Assembly: GCA_964019655.1 (NCBI GenBank)
Contig: CAXHTR010000003.1
Span: 186,001 to 250,000 of the forward strand
Direction: 5' to 3'
Source of the DNA: Perkinsela sp. pyNocScin1
Lineage: Eukaryota; Euglenozoa; Kinetoplastea; Prokinetoplastida; Perkinselidae
Length of the DNA: 64,000 nucleotides
How positions within the stretch are numbered: position 1 is the stretch's first letter; each line of letters opens with the position of its first letter. The notes beneath the pieces are model-generated. The model ran no database searches. It was given only the letters and a program-made list of their open reading frames with translations, and was not told the DNA's origin. This document shows positions 19,277-28,636 of this stretch, in pieces. The translations under genes and the position numbers were made by a program.

Positions 19277-20677
19277 CTAAAGACAACAGGCGTCACATAT
19301 AATCTCGATAATTGCTAAGATATCCAAGCTTTTTGTAACCCAGGATCCATGGTTAAAATGAATGCGCAGATGTCGCTTTGGTTCATCTGAATAAAGCTTA
19401 TGCCTTGTGCATAGTGATGTAGCAGATTTTTCCAAGGCGGATTGCAAAGATGATCTTCGAAATTTGCTACCGACAATAACCTGGCATGTACTTTGTATGC
19501 ACTGTGCGCAAGGAAAATCATTTAGCTCTTCGGGAAGCTTAACTTCCATTGCTGATACTATACCTTTTGTAACAGTGATTGTCACCTGCCTCAAGTTGAG
19601 TTCTGCAAGGCGCTTTTGCGTATCTTCGGCAAGTGCGGTTCGTCGGTAATTTCCTTCGCTCTGACCGATACTGATAACGAAGTTAGGGTTGCCTCCAAAC
19701 GTCCATTCCCAGGAAGAAATGTCCGTCTCGTTGGTATGAATCTGCGACCTCGCGTCAAAAAAAATGGACATTGCATCTCGCAAATCAAATCTATGACAGG
19801 TCCTACCGGGCCTGTCGAACGAACAGGAGGCTGAGAACTCTGAAGACAGCTTTTCGAGTACAGTGTAGCGCAAGTCTGCCGCTTTAGATGATAAGCTACC
19901 GCAGAGCTCGTGGGCGAGCGTTGTAACACTGCTTCGTACTGATACTGATCCTTTAGTTTGAATAGACAAAGCACTGTTTATATTAGGCATGGGCTCAAGG
20001 AATTTTTTTATATTCTTGACGTGCGAATCAACCAGTATAGTACCATGATGATAGGCAGCAAATTGCAGCATTCGCATCGCAGAACCTGTAATTTTTTGCA
20101 TGTTCAGAAAGATGTCATGCCGTGGGCCAAGGGTTATTTCAGGCATGAGACTGTTTTCTCGCACATGAGATGACACTATCTGCTGGATGGCCTTCTCTAC
20201 TATTCGAATCGTTTTATCCGGGCAATATTTGTCCCTCGAGCTAATAAACGAAAAACATAAACATCCGTGGTCATGGTACACACACCCACCCCCACTTTTA
20301 CGACGCACGAGAAGCGGGAGCATATTTTGCTTATCAGAGCTAGGATTTAACTTCTGAATATACGTTTCAGCAAATGTGTTCTGATTGCGGCCAACTACAA
20401 CGCATGGCTGTGTCGTATTGTAAAGGAACAAAATACTCCCTGGTTCATTCTTTTCATGTAAAGTTGATTGACGAGAGAGAATAGTTTCCTTCCTGATGTG
20501 GTCATTCAAGAACTGAAGGAAGAATTCTTCAATTGCCAAACTCCGAATTACCTGCGATGGCTTTTCGATGGACTTTGTATTAGATGATTGAAAATCAATT
20601 GCACGAAAAATGACATTGTCCCCGATTGAAATGAGCTTCAGTGCTTCACGAAAGCCTTCTTTTGGAATTTTATTCAA
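19277..20677 (-). CDS. Lipoate-protein ligase A family (LIPT1/LplA-like), no in-frame ATG at its 5' end
   Basis: Attaches or transfers lipoate to E2/H proteins in the mitochondrion. Visible motifs: QPCVVVGRNQNTFAE, VRRKSGGGCVYHDHG, GPRHDIFLNMQKITGSAMR (catalytic Lys in KITGSA) and HHGTILVD. The C-terminal ~130 residues form an accessory domain. The frame opens after a stop 36 bases upstream but has no ATG before conserved sequence; the first codon given is TTG, and the first in-frame ATG falls inside the catalytic domain. An ATG at 20711 is one base out of frame. Removing one base from the four-base run at 20676-20679 would join it to the domain. The gene therefore has a non-ATG start, an assembly error or a genuine lesion. 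Family call secure; 5' end is not. Confidence 0.85.
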   Translation of the reverse strand: MNKIPKEGFREALKLISIGDNVIFRAIDFQSSNTKSIEKPSQVIRSLAIEEFFLQFLNDHIRKETILSRQSTLHEKNEPGSILFLYNTTQPCVVVGRNQNTFAETYIQKLNPSSDKQNMLPLLVRRKSGGGCVYHDHGCLCFSFISSRDKYCPDKTIRIVEKAIQQIVSSHVRENSLMPEITLGPRHDIFLNMQKITGSAMRMLQFAAYHHGTILVDSHVKNIKKFLEPMPNINSALSIQTKGSVSVRSSVTTLAHELCGSLSSKAADLRYTVLEKLSSEFSASCSFDRPGRTCHRFDLRDAMSIFFDARSQIHTNETDISSWEWTFGGNPNFVISIGQSEGNYRRTALAEDTQKRLAELNLRQVTITVTKGIVSAMEVKLPEELNDFPCAQCIQSTCQVIVGSKFRRSSLQSALEKSATSLCTRHKLYSDEPKRHLRIHFNHGSWVTKSLDILAIIEIICDACCL

Positions 20678-20805
20678 AAGTGCTTGAGAGGTGAGAAAAT
20701 TCGAGACTCATAGGAATTGCAGAGCAAAGAAAATAACAAACAAAGCTACTGGCATTATGAAAAGCAAAATCACAGAGGCTTGATTAAGAAACCATTTGAT
20801 GGATC

Positions 20806-23800
20806 TTAAAGGAACTCTTCGCTCTTCGACTCATTATAACTTGTGTGATGTTTATCGACGACAAACCCTGGGAGTTGATGCAGCTTGCTCTGTGAGTGCT
20901 GTACACGGGCACTGTCAGCAATCGACAAGGTATCTAGATGGGAAAGGTGGTCCACCACAAAATCTTTCTGCACTGACGAATTCAATATACATTTTACTTT
21001 CTCTGGGCCCCATTCCTTTGATTCAACTATGAAATCTTGGAATACAATGGAAATATCATGCGCACTTACACCTAAAGCACACACTTTCTCCGTGAAGTTC
21101 CTCACTTGATAATCTTTCAGGTTGGGATACGCGTTGAAAAGCTGCTGCTCAAGGTACGCACGAATATGATTCAAAGACTTTGTGTCCTGTGCTTGATCTA
21201 GTGAAACACTTCCTGCTGTCGATGCTATTTTGAGCAATGCGTGAATGATTTGAACGTGCAAGGCAAAGTCAGCTGTGTGCATGGTGTCTGTCAAACACAC
21301 GAAAATTTCAGAGAAGATAGTCATGAAGTAGGCCATGAAAAAACTCTCAGCTAGTGCACTTCGTGAAACTTGCTTGATAAATTCAAAGAGTGTTTCAAGA
21401 CTTATCGAAGAGATATCAGTTGCGGTGTGCTTGACACCCCAAAGAATGCCTTCAATAATCATTGCATTATCCTTAGCGTATTGTAAAAACGGCTCAAAGC
21501 AGTTCTTTGTTAGCGCACGCACTAATTTAAAAACTTGTACACGTAGATCTGGAAAATCGTGCATGTTCCTTGAAATCATGGTAATTGTTGGTTCAATAGC
21601 GCAGCTAGCTATTGCGCTGACGCTAAATCGGATATCGGACTTGAAGTTCTCAACTAAACTTCTTAGCAGAACCAGGAACTGCGCATCACGAAGGCAGTCA
21701 TCTGTTTTCGAGAAATGTGGCAGAATAGAGTCAAGGACATAAGGCAGTATCTGTTCTGTGATGATTTCAGACGCCTGAGTGACTACAAATGCCTCATTGA
21801 GAACCTGTAGTATTCCGCGCTTTGTCAGCTTAAGTAGAGAGTATGTATGAGCATCTACGGTTCGATAGCTAGTATCGAGTCTAAGCTCAGATTCTAAAAT
21901 ATGATTCGCATGGCTGTACGTGGCAAGGATGGATTCAAGTCGGGATACTAGATAATGAATGAACTTTGAACCGACTCCATGCCCTGCGCTTGCCATACAT
22001 TTCAAAATGAATGCTCGGTCTTTGAGATACTCGGAGTTTTTTAACAAATCCTTATCTTTTTGGTACTCATCGAAGCCATTGTTCCATGAGTAATCAATGA
22101 TTTCAAACAGCAGTCGAACCAAGTACTCTTCGTCACTTTGACGCTCGTCGCAAGATACAATCGCTCCGAGCGCTTCGTATAATGTGTAAATCAGTGGCTT
22201 GGGCAGAACCTCAATAACTTGATCCAGGTTCGCGAGGTACGATTCAATGTAGGGGGCACCTAATGCATCATCTTCAGCTTCTCCTGAGATAAATGTGGAA
22301 CCACATTTCCGTGCTAGCTTTAAAAAGGTATCAACGGCCATATCTTGGACCCCTGGGAATGTTTCATGCATGAATTCAGTCAGCTTATTCGCGACTGTTT
22401 GTAAAAATCGGCTGTGTGAGCGTAAGAAACGAGGATACTGGCCCACAACGTACATGATATTCGAAGCAATGACTGCTTTATTTTCTTTGCCATGTGCAGA
22501 TGCGCACATTTCTAAAAGTTCTCGTAAAACTGTGATGAAAAAAGACCTTTCATGGGCCTCGGTCATTGCACCACTAATTGATCCTATAGCCCAGCATAAT
22601 TTGTTCATTTCACCCCAGGAGAACATTTTCTGCTCGGCCCCGAAAGACGTTACCTGCACGTTTGACGTTTGGCTCTTGAGATTTTCAACTAAAGTCTTCT
22701 CCATATCATCCACATCGAGATGTGTAAGCATCACGAGTGTCTCCCGCATCGTGTTGTACAGGTCAATCGTTTCTCCATCAGTTATGTACTCTTTCAGTAA
22801 ATCACCATTCTCATCTTCGACAATGATGATTTCCTCAGGTTTGGCCATGTGCTGCGTAAGGACCAGGCGTAGCTCTGAAAGAACACCTTGGTAATGAGAA
22901 ATTTTACGTGTTGTCACATCATTACAGTTGCGACTCCCATGTTGTTCAAATAGCTCTTCGGAGCAAAGTTCGGAGCAAAAATGATTCCAATAATCATTGC
23001 ATATTCGAAATACCTCCTTGTTTTTCACAGCTGTGAATTTAATCAGGTAGCGCATCGCACAAGCTGATTCATCATAGCTATTTTCCACAACTTCTTGATT
23101 ATATTTAAAGATGGTTACCAAAAAGTGGACCATACCATAGATAAAATCAGCTTGACCATCCCTGTCATGCTCGTATATTTCTTGAAATGGGCTTTCCAGG
23201 ACATATAAAGAAGTGAAGAAGCTCATTACTCCACGGAACATTGACTGAATGATGTATTTTTCATCATTGCTGATAGCTTTCTTACTTGCGATTTCAGTTA
23301 AGCAACTTAAGGCTATGACTTGCGTGCTATTATTCAACAAATACTTACTACCTATTACATGAATGATGCCGGACTCCAAAACAGATGTAGTTGGTATCCA
23401 AGCGAGGTATTTTCCAACCATCTTGAGCGTTGAAATTGTGACAGATGGAGATTCACTCTTTTGCAATGTTTCTGTACCTAGACGTAGAATAGGAGCATGC
23501 ACTTTTCCGAGGGCATCTCTTTTGTAAAGGATTTCCCTTGATGTCATGCTACAATTTTCAGATCCATAAATCTCATCGGACAGTAATTGTAGTATATCAA
23601 ACACATTACGAAGGGTTCCTTCGTTGTTTTCCCCTGATTTTGCGAGTGCTAGTAGATCAATGATGAAATTGGGCCAGTTTTCTGGCCATTCATGCCGAAG
23701 AACATGAAGAAGGGTGCAGTTTGCTTTGTTCAATGAAGCTTTCATTGAATTAGCCGCATGCCTTGAATTGGCTGAAATCATGATGATATAGTTCCATAGA

Positions 23801-24090
23801 AATTTTTTGATGGCCTCCCGATCAGAATTACTCAATATATTCCATTTTCTTGAAACAGCTTCGTCTAATATTTGTAAAGCGAAAAAATGGGTAGAGGGCT
23901 TCGCACTGTTATCCAAGATTCGATCGACAACACGCCACATCTCTCCCTTGCTCTTCAACTCAGACAAAATGTCTTGTGCGTCAGCTATCAATCCTGCATT
24001 ACTTGATGATGCAGCTTCATATACGTAGGAGACAACTGTATCTAAAAGCTCAATGTCAATATTTGTAGTATTGTTCAATAAGTGCCTCAT
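20806..24090 (-). CDS. XPO1: Exportin-1 (CRM1), nuclear export receptor
   Basis: 1094 residues of HEAT repeats; exports leucine-rich NES cargoes with RanGTP. The N-terminus (LLDTVVSYVYEA...) and the CRIME-like block (FALQILDEAVSRKWNIL) fit importin-beta/CRM1. The strongest match is residues 489-570, containing MFSWGEMNKLCWAIGSISGAM and ENKAVIASNIMYVVGQYPRFL, which is nearly invariant in CRM1. Cys529 lies in the groove block LLEMCASAHGKENK, at the position alkylated by leptomycin B (Cys528 in human, Cys529 in fission yeast). First gene of the leftward cluster, adjacent to the divergent strand-switch region. ATG start. Confidence 0.95.
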   Translation of the reverse strand: MRHLLNNTTNIDIELLDTVVSYVYEAASSSNAGLIADAQDILSELKSKGEMWRVVDRILDNSAKPSTHFFALQILDEAVSRKWNILSNSDREAIKKFLWNYIIMISANSRHAANSMKASLNKANCTLLHVLRHEWPENWPNFIIDLLALAKSGENNEGTLRNVFDILQLLSDEIYGSENCSMTSREILYKRDALGKVHAPILRLGTETLQKSESPSVTISTLKMVGKYLAWIPTTSVLESGIIHVIGSKYLLNNSTQVIALSCLTEIASKKAISNDEKYIIQSMFRGVMSFFTSLYVLESPFQEIYEHDRDGQADFIYGMVHFLVTIFKYNQEVVENSYDESACAMRYLIKFTAVKNKEVFRICNDYWNHFCSELCSEELFEQHGSRNCNDVTTRKISHYQGVLSELRLVLTQHMAKPEEIIIVEDENGDLLKEYITDGETIDLYNTMRETLVMLTHLDVDDMEKTLVENLKSQTSNVQVTSFGAEQKMFSWGEMNKLCWAIGSISGAMTEAHERSFFITVLRELLEMCASAHGKENKAVIASNIMYVVGQYPRFLRSHSRFLQTVANKLTEFMHETFPGVQDMAVDTFLKLARKCGSTFISGEAEDDALGAPYIESYLANLDQVIEVLPKPLIYTLYEALGAIVSCDERQSDEEYLVRLLFEIIDYSWNNGFDEYQKDKDLLKNSEYLKDRAFILKCMASAGHGVGSKFIHYLVSRLESILATYSHANHILESELRLDTSYRTVDAHTYSLLKLTKRGILQVLNEAFVVTQASEIITEQILPYVLDSILPHFSKTDDCLRDAQFLVLLRSLVENFKSDIRFSVSAIASCAIEPTITMISRNMHDFPDLRVQVFKLVRALTKNCFEPFLQYAKDNAMIIEGILWGVKHTATDISSISLETLFEFIKQVSRSALAESFFMAYFMTIFSEIFVCLTDTMHTADFALHVQIIHALLKIASTAGSVSLDQAQDTKSLNHIRAYLEQQLFNAYPNLKDYQVRNFTEKVCALGVSAHDISIVFQDFIVESKEWGPEKVKCILNSSVQKDFVVDHLSHLDTLSIADSARVQHSQSKLHQLPGFVVDKHHTSYNESKSEEFL

Positions 24091-25882
24091 TTGTGATTTT
24101 CAGAAAATCAAAGAGTTGCTAAAGGAAAAAAGAATCAAATTAGCTCATGGAACCGAGGAATAACCTGAAAGTTGCCAGCACACTATCATAAGTCGTTTTA
24201 GTCTAGAGGTTCTGCGAATTATTTTTGTTTCACCCAGCTTTCGGGTGAAATCTTTCACTTTCACCCGAAACCATCGTTTGTTTTGGCAAGCAAAGGACCG
24301 CCTTCATTGCTCACAGGGATAGTAATAGTAATCGGTCGGGTGAAAATTTTCAATTTCATCCGGGACTCGAACGCAAGCTGTGCTATTTTTCGATTTACAC
24401 CCATTTTGGGTGAATCACTCAGTTTTAAGAACCCCTGTTTTAGCCCATCTATGTGAGCTTCTGGGAAAGCATCACGATACGATTCTGACTCTCGTTAGCT
24501 TTACGTCATCCGTGGTGAAGCAACAGGACAGGATGAGTAAGGTAGCTGGAGTAACGTTATTAGAGTCAGTACTTTATTCTCTTGCTCCTCAAGCTTGCGC
24601 TCGGATTTTTTGTAGAACTAGAAAGGAAAGGTATCGTCACTATTCTCATTCAGAAATCACACTATAAATCCGAACAGGATAGGCCGGATTCCCTCATGTT
24701 CGCATCTCAGTTTTGGCATTTGAACACGGACTGATCGGTTTACGGAGACTTATTCGCGATTTAAAAAGTATCTGATGATATCGTGTGGCGAACAACTTTC
24801 CTATATTTCACCATTCCTTGCAGTGATTAAAAGCAACCCTGTAAGGAATATAAAATCCAGGCTTTTCTCAAGATTTCTCACTTTTACCTGACTGTGGTGT
24901 TGAGAAATTATATTTCACTAGAAGCTCTACTTTTAGGGTATAAGATGCTGTATGATGACTTTTCTCAGCTGCTCTTAGGACAGTGAGGCCAGAACGGTCA
25001 GAGAAAATTTACAATTTCAATTACCAATTTCGTTCTGCTGGCTTTTCGGGTGATCATGCGAAGACAAGAAGCCCCAAAATCAAATCCAGGGTAATTTCTG
25101 AAAGTCATGTGCCGTGTTATTCAGCCGCACGGCCATTCGCATTAACTCAGCTATATTGCCCAAATTAGGTTGCTTTTAGTGAGGCAAGCATACTCCTCAC
25201 AGCCCGGTAGGTTCGCGAGAGACCGTCAAGAAATGGAAAACAATTTTATGGAGCCGGGCTGCCGAAAATCAATTAGTCAGAAGAATATTTACTCGATACA
25301 CTGCGTGGAACATCCTTCGAACCTGTTAAAAGATATTATGAATTATTTTATGAATTCCGAGCACATGTTACATTAATTCCTACGCCCAGATTATATTTCT
25401 CATACTGCACTCAGCATGGCCGATTTTTTGAGCAATTTAACATTCTTTTGAGCATATTTCTACATGCTTTTCGAGCGAGTTTCATTCAAGGGAAGCAAAT
25501 TTTATGATCCGTTAGAGAATGAGAAGAAGATTTTACCTCCGGGCCAAGTTTCGGGCGTAGCCCGGTGCGTTCGAAATCTATCCCGAAGGAAGTGAGTTTC
25601 CTGAAGCGTTACTGTAGCAGGTTGAAGCCACGCCCCATATGCGCTCCTTTTTTTCAACTTTTTTGGTGTACTGGTCAGTTTTGGACTTGTTACGCTACAC
25701 TTAGCGTGGTCATCTGGAACTGTCTGGGGAACAGCAAAAAAGGAGTTAAAAAAATAACAGACGCGGTAATAGATTATCCTGCCTAATAAGGAATACCTTG
25801 TGCGACTTTCTCGGACCTATCTTTAGTGTGTTTCGGGAGGCTACCATACTACTTACGTAATTTTTTTCTCGTATGCGTTATC
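24091..25882. other. Divergent strand-switch region, probable transcription start region for two gene clusters
   Basis: About 1.8 kb without a convincing gene, between leftward XPO1 and rightward CLP1. In kinetoplastids such divergent boundaries are where RNA polymerase II starts on both strands. The left part contains the GGGTGAAA inverted-repeat cluster listed separately. The rest is unremarkable A+T-rich sequence with only short open frames lacking recognisable domains. I found no tRNA, snRNA or spliced-leader gene in it. Confidence 0.65.
24228..24414. repeat. Cluster of alternating GGGTGAAA / TTTCACCC octamers (nested hairpins)
   Basis: TTTCACCC at 24228-24235 and 24259-24266; GGGTGAAA at 24243-24250 and 24338-24345; near copies TTTCATCC at 24354-24361, TTACACCC ending at 24402 and GGGTGAA at 24408-24414. 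Adjacent copies face each other and can fold into 7-8 bp stems with 5-8 base loops. Seen directly in the sequence; function unknown. Position within the divergent region suggests a protein-binding or promoter-like role (inference). Confidence 0.7.
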
Positions 25883-27352
25883 ATGTCAACACTTTACGGC
25901 AAATCTGTCATTAGTATTCCAAGGGATTCTGATTTGATTATTATGATCGAATCTCAAGGCGTCCATTCTGGGGAACTTAACGAAATACAGAAACCAGCTC
26001 TTTCAATTGCTATCTATGAGGCTTCAGGCGATGCTGAAGTATCAGGTTGTCCTATTTGCTGGAACAATGAGGTAAGTATGTCTCACGGAAACATCGCCCT
26101 GGTGCATTCTCAAAGAGGAGTGACCCTGATCCTGTCTTACTATACAGATTCCTCAAAAGTGCACTTAAAGTATCCAGCAACCTCCAACTATCATCTTACC
26201 CAAGAATTGCATGCGCACCTCAATAAAAAGCGATCACGAAGCATGCGTAATCACGGAGCCGAGGCCCCAAAGACGCTAGTTATTGGAAAAAGCTGTTTAG
26301 AGAAGCAGAATATTATTTTATCTTTACTGAACTTTGCATGTAGAGACATGTGGTCGCCGATTTTCGTGGACATGAACCCTGAAAATCCAGTAGCTCATGT
26401 GCTTGGTTGCATAAGTCTAACTATTTGGGATCACAGTTGCCCAATTGACGAAATTTCGAGCACAATTGCATCATTTCACACTGTGTCGATAATTGAAGGG
26501 TCCTTTTCACCATGTCAAGAAATGAAAAATGATGTGCTGATAAAATTCATGAGTGATTCGATTTTACAGAATTCAGAGCCCTCATCTCGATCAAAACTCC
26601 GCTCCTCAGGTGTAATATTACACATGATCGACAATTCTTCTATATATGAAATACTTGGTCAATTGATCATATGGAACATAACAGATTTAGTAGTCGTGGA
26701 AAATTTACCATTAAAGAATTACATTGAAGGTATCATACGTACTCTACCCGATACAAATTTGGTGAAAGGTCCACTCAGCCGGATTAACTTGTGGTACATT
26801 CCCATTGCGGTAAAAAATGTTAGCACTGCCCGAGTGCAAGCAGACACACATTATCTGACAGGATATTTCTATGGTTTGGGAAAGATAAAAGTCAATCCTT
26901 TCATACACCAAATTCCGTTTGCTGGTATGTCACTGTGGAAGAAGTACGATAAGATTCTGGTCAAAGTATCTGAAGATGCAATTCACCTGAATACAATTGT
27001 TGTTCTTTTCGAAGAGCTAAAATTTAAGAAGTGCTCATATTTCGCACAAATCTTGATAGGGATTGTGGTAGAAAAACTATCAAGTAGCTTAAAAATTCTG
27101 TTTCCTACAACTCAAAGAGCTCAAAGGACTCGCCTACTTAGAGAGAGATTGAAATTTGCGAGTGATTTGCCTCTCAATATTTGTAAAACTTTGCCAAGAG
27201 GGAGTTTTGATGAAAACTGTTCTGAAGAAATTTCTCGCCTAAGCTCTCCATTAGCTACACCGGTAAATTGTCCGGCCGATCGTAATGGTCTTCCTCTTAA
27301 TCTATTGATCACTCCAATAAATTACGCCCCGCTGCCTGGAAGATGTGCATGA
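25883..27352 (+). CDS. CLP1: CLP1-like protein of the mRNA 3'-end cleavage machinery, with degenerate P-loop
   Basis: 489 residues from the first ATG (an upstream in-frame GTG is not needed). Clp1 joins Pcf11 in pre-mRNA cleavage factor II, and animal homologues are RNA 5'-kinases. The N-terminal beta domain matches Clp1 (IYEASGDAEVSGCPI, SQRGVTLILS, YHLTQELHAHL). The central domain keeps the family order: SLLNFACRDMWSPIFVDMNPE, then ITDLVVVENLPL, then TGYFYGLG with a C-terminal NPF...GMSLWK block. The P-loop reads IGKSCLEKQ (about residues 134-142) where G-x4-GK(S/T) is expected, so the second Gly and final Ser/Thr are gone and ATP binding should be lost or altered. The last ~60 residues are an unmatched extension. 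First gene of the rightward cluster. Confidence 0.75.
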   Translation: MSTLYGKSVISIPRDSDLIIMIESQGVHSGELNEIQKPALSIAIYEASGDAEVSGCPICWNNEVSMSHGNIALVHSQRGVTLILSYYTDSSKVHLKYPATSNYHLTQELHAHLNKKRSRSMRNHGAEAPKTLVIGKSCLEKQNIILSLLNFACRDMWSPIFVDMNPENPVAHVLGCISLTIWDHSCPIDEISSTIASFHTVSIIEGSFSPCQEMKNDVLIKFMSDSILQNSEPSSRSKLRSSGVILHMIDNSSIYEILGQLIIWNITDLVVVENLPLKNYIEGIIRTLPDTNLVKGPLSRINLWYIPIAVKNVSTARVQADTHYLTGYFYGLGKIKVNPFIHQIPFAGMSLWKKYDKILVKVSEDAIHLNTIVVLFEELKFKKCSYFAQILIGIVVEKLSSSLKILFPTTQRAQRTRLLRERLKFASDLPLNICKTLPRGSFDENCSEEISRLSSPLATPVNCPADRNGLPLNLLITPINYAPLPGRCA

Positions 27353-27554
27353 AGAAGAGGTACGATTCTCTCCTTGCAAAGTGTGAGCAAGACTGAAACC
27401 TTTGAATGAAACATGGAGCAATGCGATAAAAGAGCTACAAGCAATAATGTAAATAGTAATCATGTGAATCATGTAATGTATCTGCTTTTACATGGGGTAG
27501 ATTTATTCTTTCGTGCGATGTCTTCGGCTCAAGTATGGCTATAGTACATAGAAT

Positions 27555-27611
27555 TACTCTATGTACTCTATACTACTCTATGTACTCTATATTACTCTAT
27601 GTACTATACAG
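27555..27611 (+). repeat. Three-copy 19-bp tandem repeat just upstream of/overlapping the proteasome beta-5 start
   Basis: Three consecutive units of about 19 bases with consensus TACTCTATGTACTCTATAC; the third is truncated and diverged. The last unit runs over the first possible ATG (27599) of the downstream gene, which makes the next in-frame ATG at 27614 a plausible alternative start. Looks like a recent microsatellite-type expansion. Confidence 0.85.
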
Positions 27612-28432
27612 ATATGAATTCTGCAAAAGGGGAAAATCAAAATCTCTCTACTTGTTTGAGAGTCATCGCCCTTCCAGAGGGAGACCGAGTGGAAACACAT
27701 GAAAAAAGGGATGACACTATTGAAACTATATTTCCGCCCTTCGGATGTAAAGAAAGCTGTTCGCCAAGCTTTAAAGGTCCCAATCTAGCGCATAAGAAAG
27801 GAACAACTACACTTGGGATGTTAGTGAGAGACGGTATAGTAATGGCTGTAGATTCTCGGGCATCCACAGGACAATATATCGCCTCACAAACGGTCATGAA
27901 ACTTCTCGTGATCAATGATTATATGCTTGGTACAATGGCAGGTGGTGCTGCTGATTGTCAGTTCTGGTTTCGCGTTCTGAGTCAAGAGTGCCGGCTATGG
28001 GAGCTGCGCACTGGAAACAAGATAAGTGTCAAAGCAGCATCGAAGATTCTTTCTAATGCCATGTATCAATACCGCCACCATGATCTTTCTATGGGGTCTA
28101 TGGTGGCTGGTTACAATGTATCTAGCAGCGAAGCTGGAGAATCATTTAGCCTCTATTATATAGACGACCAAGGCGACCGCATAAGAAACAATATTTTCTG
28201 TGTCGGAAGCGGTTCAATATATGCATACGGTGTTCTCGACGCTGAATATGATTACAATATGAGCATCGACCAAGCCGCAGATGTCGCGAGGCGGGCAGTT
28301 TACCACGCCACTCACAGAGACTGTTTCTCGGGCGGCTTCATATCCGTGTACTCTATAACCAAAGATGGATGGAAAAAAATTACTCGGGATGACCAAACAT
28401 CACTCCATGCGCGATATAAGTCCAGAAACTAA
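27599..28432 (+). CDS. PSMB5: 20S proteasome subunit beta type-5 (chymotrypsin-like)
   Basis: 277-residue precursor. The propeptide ends at HKKG and the mature subunit starts TTTLGMLV, giving Thr69 of the precursor as nucleophile Thr1. Counting from Thr1, Asp17, Lys33 and Met45 fall exactly at their conserved positions (VDSRASTGQYIASQTVMK, then GTMAGG); Met45 is characteristic of beta-5. Other landmarks: QFWFRVLSQECRLWELR, YIDDQGDRI, FCVGSGSIYAYGVLD and ARRAVYHATHRDCFSGG. The start may be ATG 27599 or 27614, the first lying inside a tandem repeat. The mature sequence is not affected. Confidence 0.96.
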   Translation: MYYTDMNSAKGENQNLSTCLRVIALPEGDRVETHEKRDDTIETIFPPFGCKESCSPSFKGPNLAHKKGTTTLGMLVRDGIVMAVDSRASTGQYIASQTVMKLLVINDYMLGTMAGGAADCQFWFRVLSQECRLWELRTGNKISVKAASKILSNAMYQYRHHDLSMGSMVAGYNVSSSEAGESFSLYYIDDQGDRIRNNIFCVGSGSIYAYGVLDAEYDYNMSIDQAADVARRAVYHATHRDCFSGGFISVYSITKDGWKKITRDDQTSLHARYKSRN

Positions 28433-28636
28433 TGACCCGGAGCACTGCGACCCTATTTCGTGATGCATCGTCGCCTATATCGTACCAAGGATTCTGCAAA
28501 CTCACGCCTATTGGCCATAATCAGAGCTGTGGTAATTATCATTAAGAATTTTCAAGAGCTTTTTACCGAAAATTTCCAACGTCTATAGATTTCTTTTGAA
28601 TGAATGAACAGCAGATCTGAAACCTGAAGGCTTCTC

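Noticed and set aside
24354-24400. B-box-like sequence (TTCGAGTCC on the minus strand) suggesting a tRNA gene
   Set aside because: No matching acceptor stem, D-arm or anticodon arm could be folded around it, and the T-stem pairs poorly.
24380-24667. 95-codon open frame in the divergent switch region
   Set aside because: No homology, no acceptor-like tract and embedded in the repeat cluster; length is compatible with chance.
25545-25600. GTTCGAAATC with facing TTCGGG/CCCGAA, a tRNA-like T-arm
   Set aside because: Only a long hairpin forms; no cloverleaf or A box upstream.
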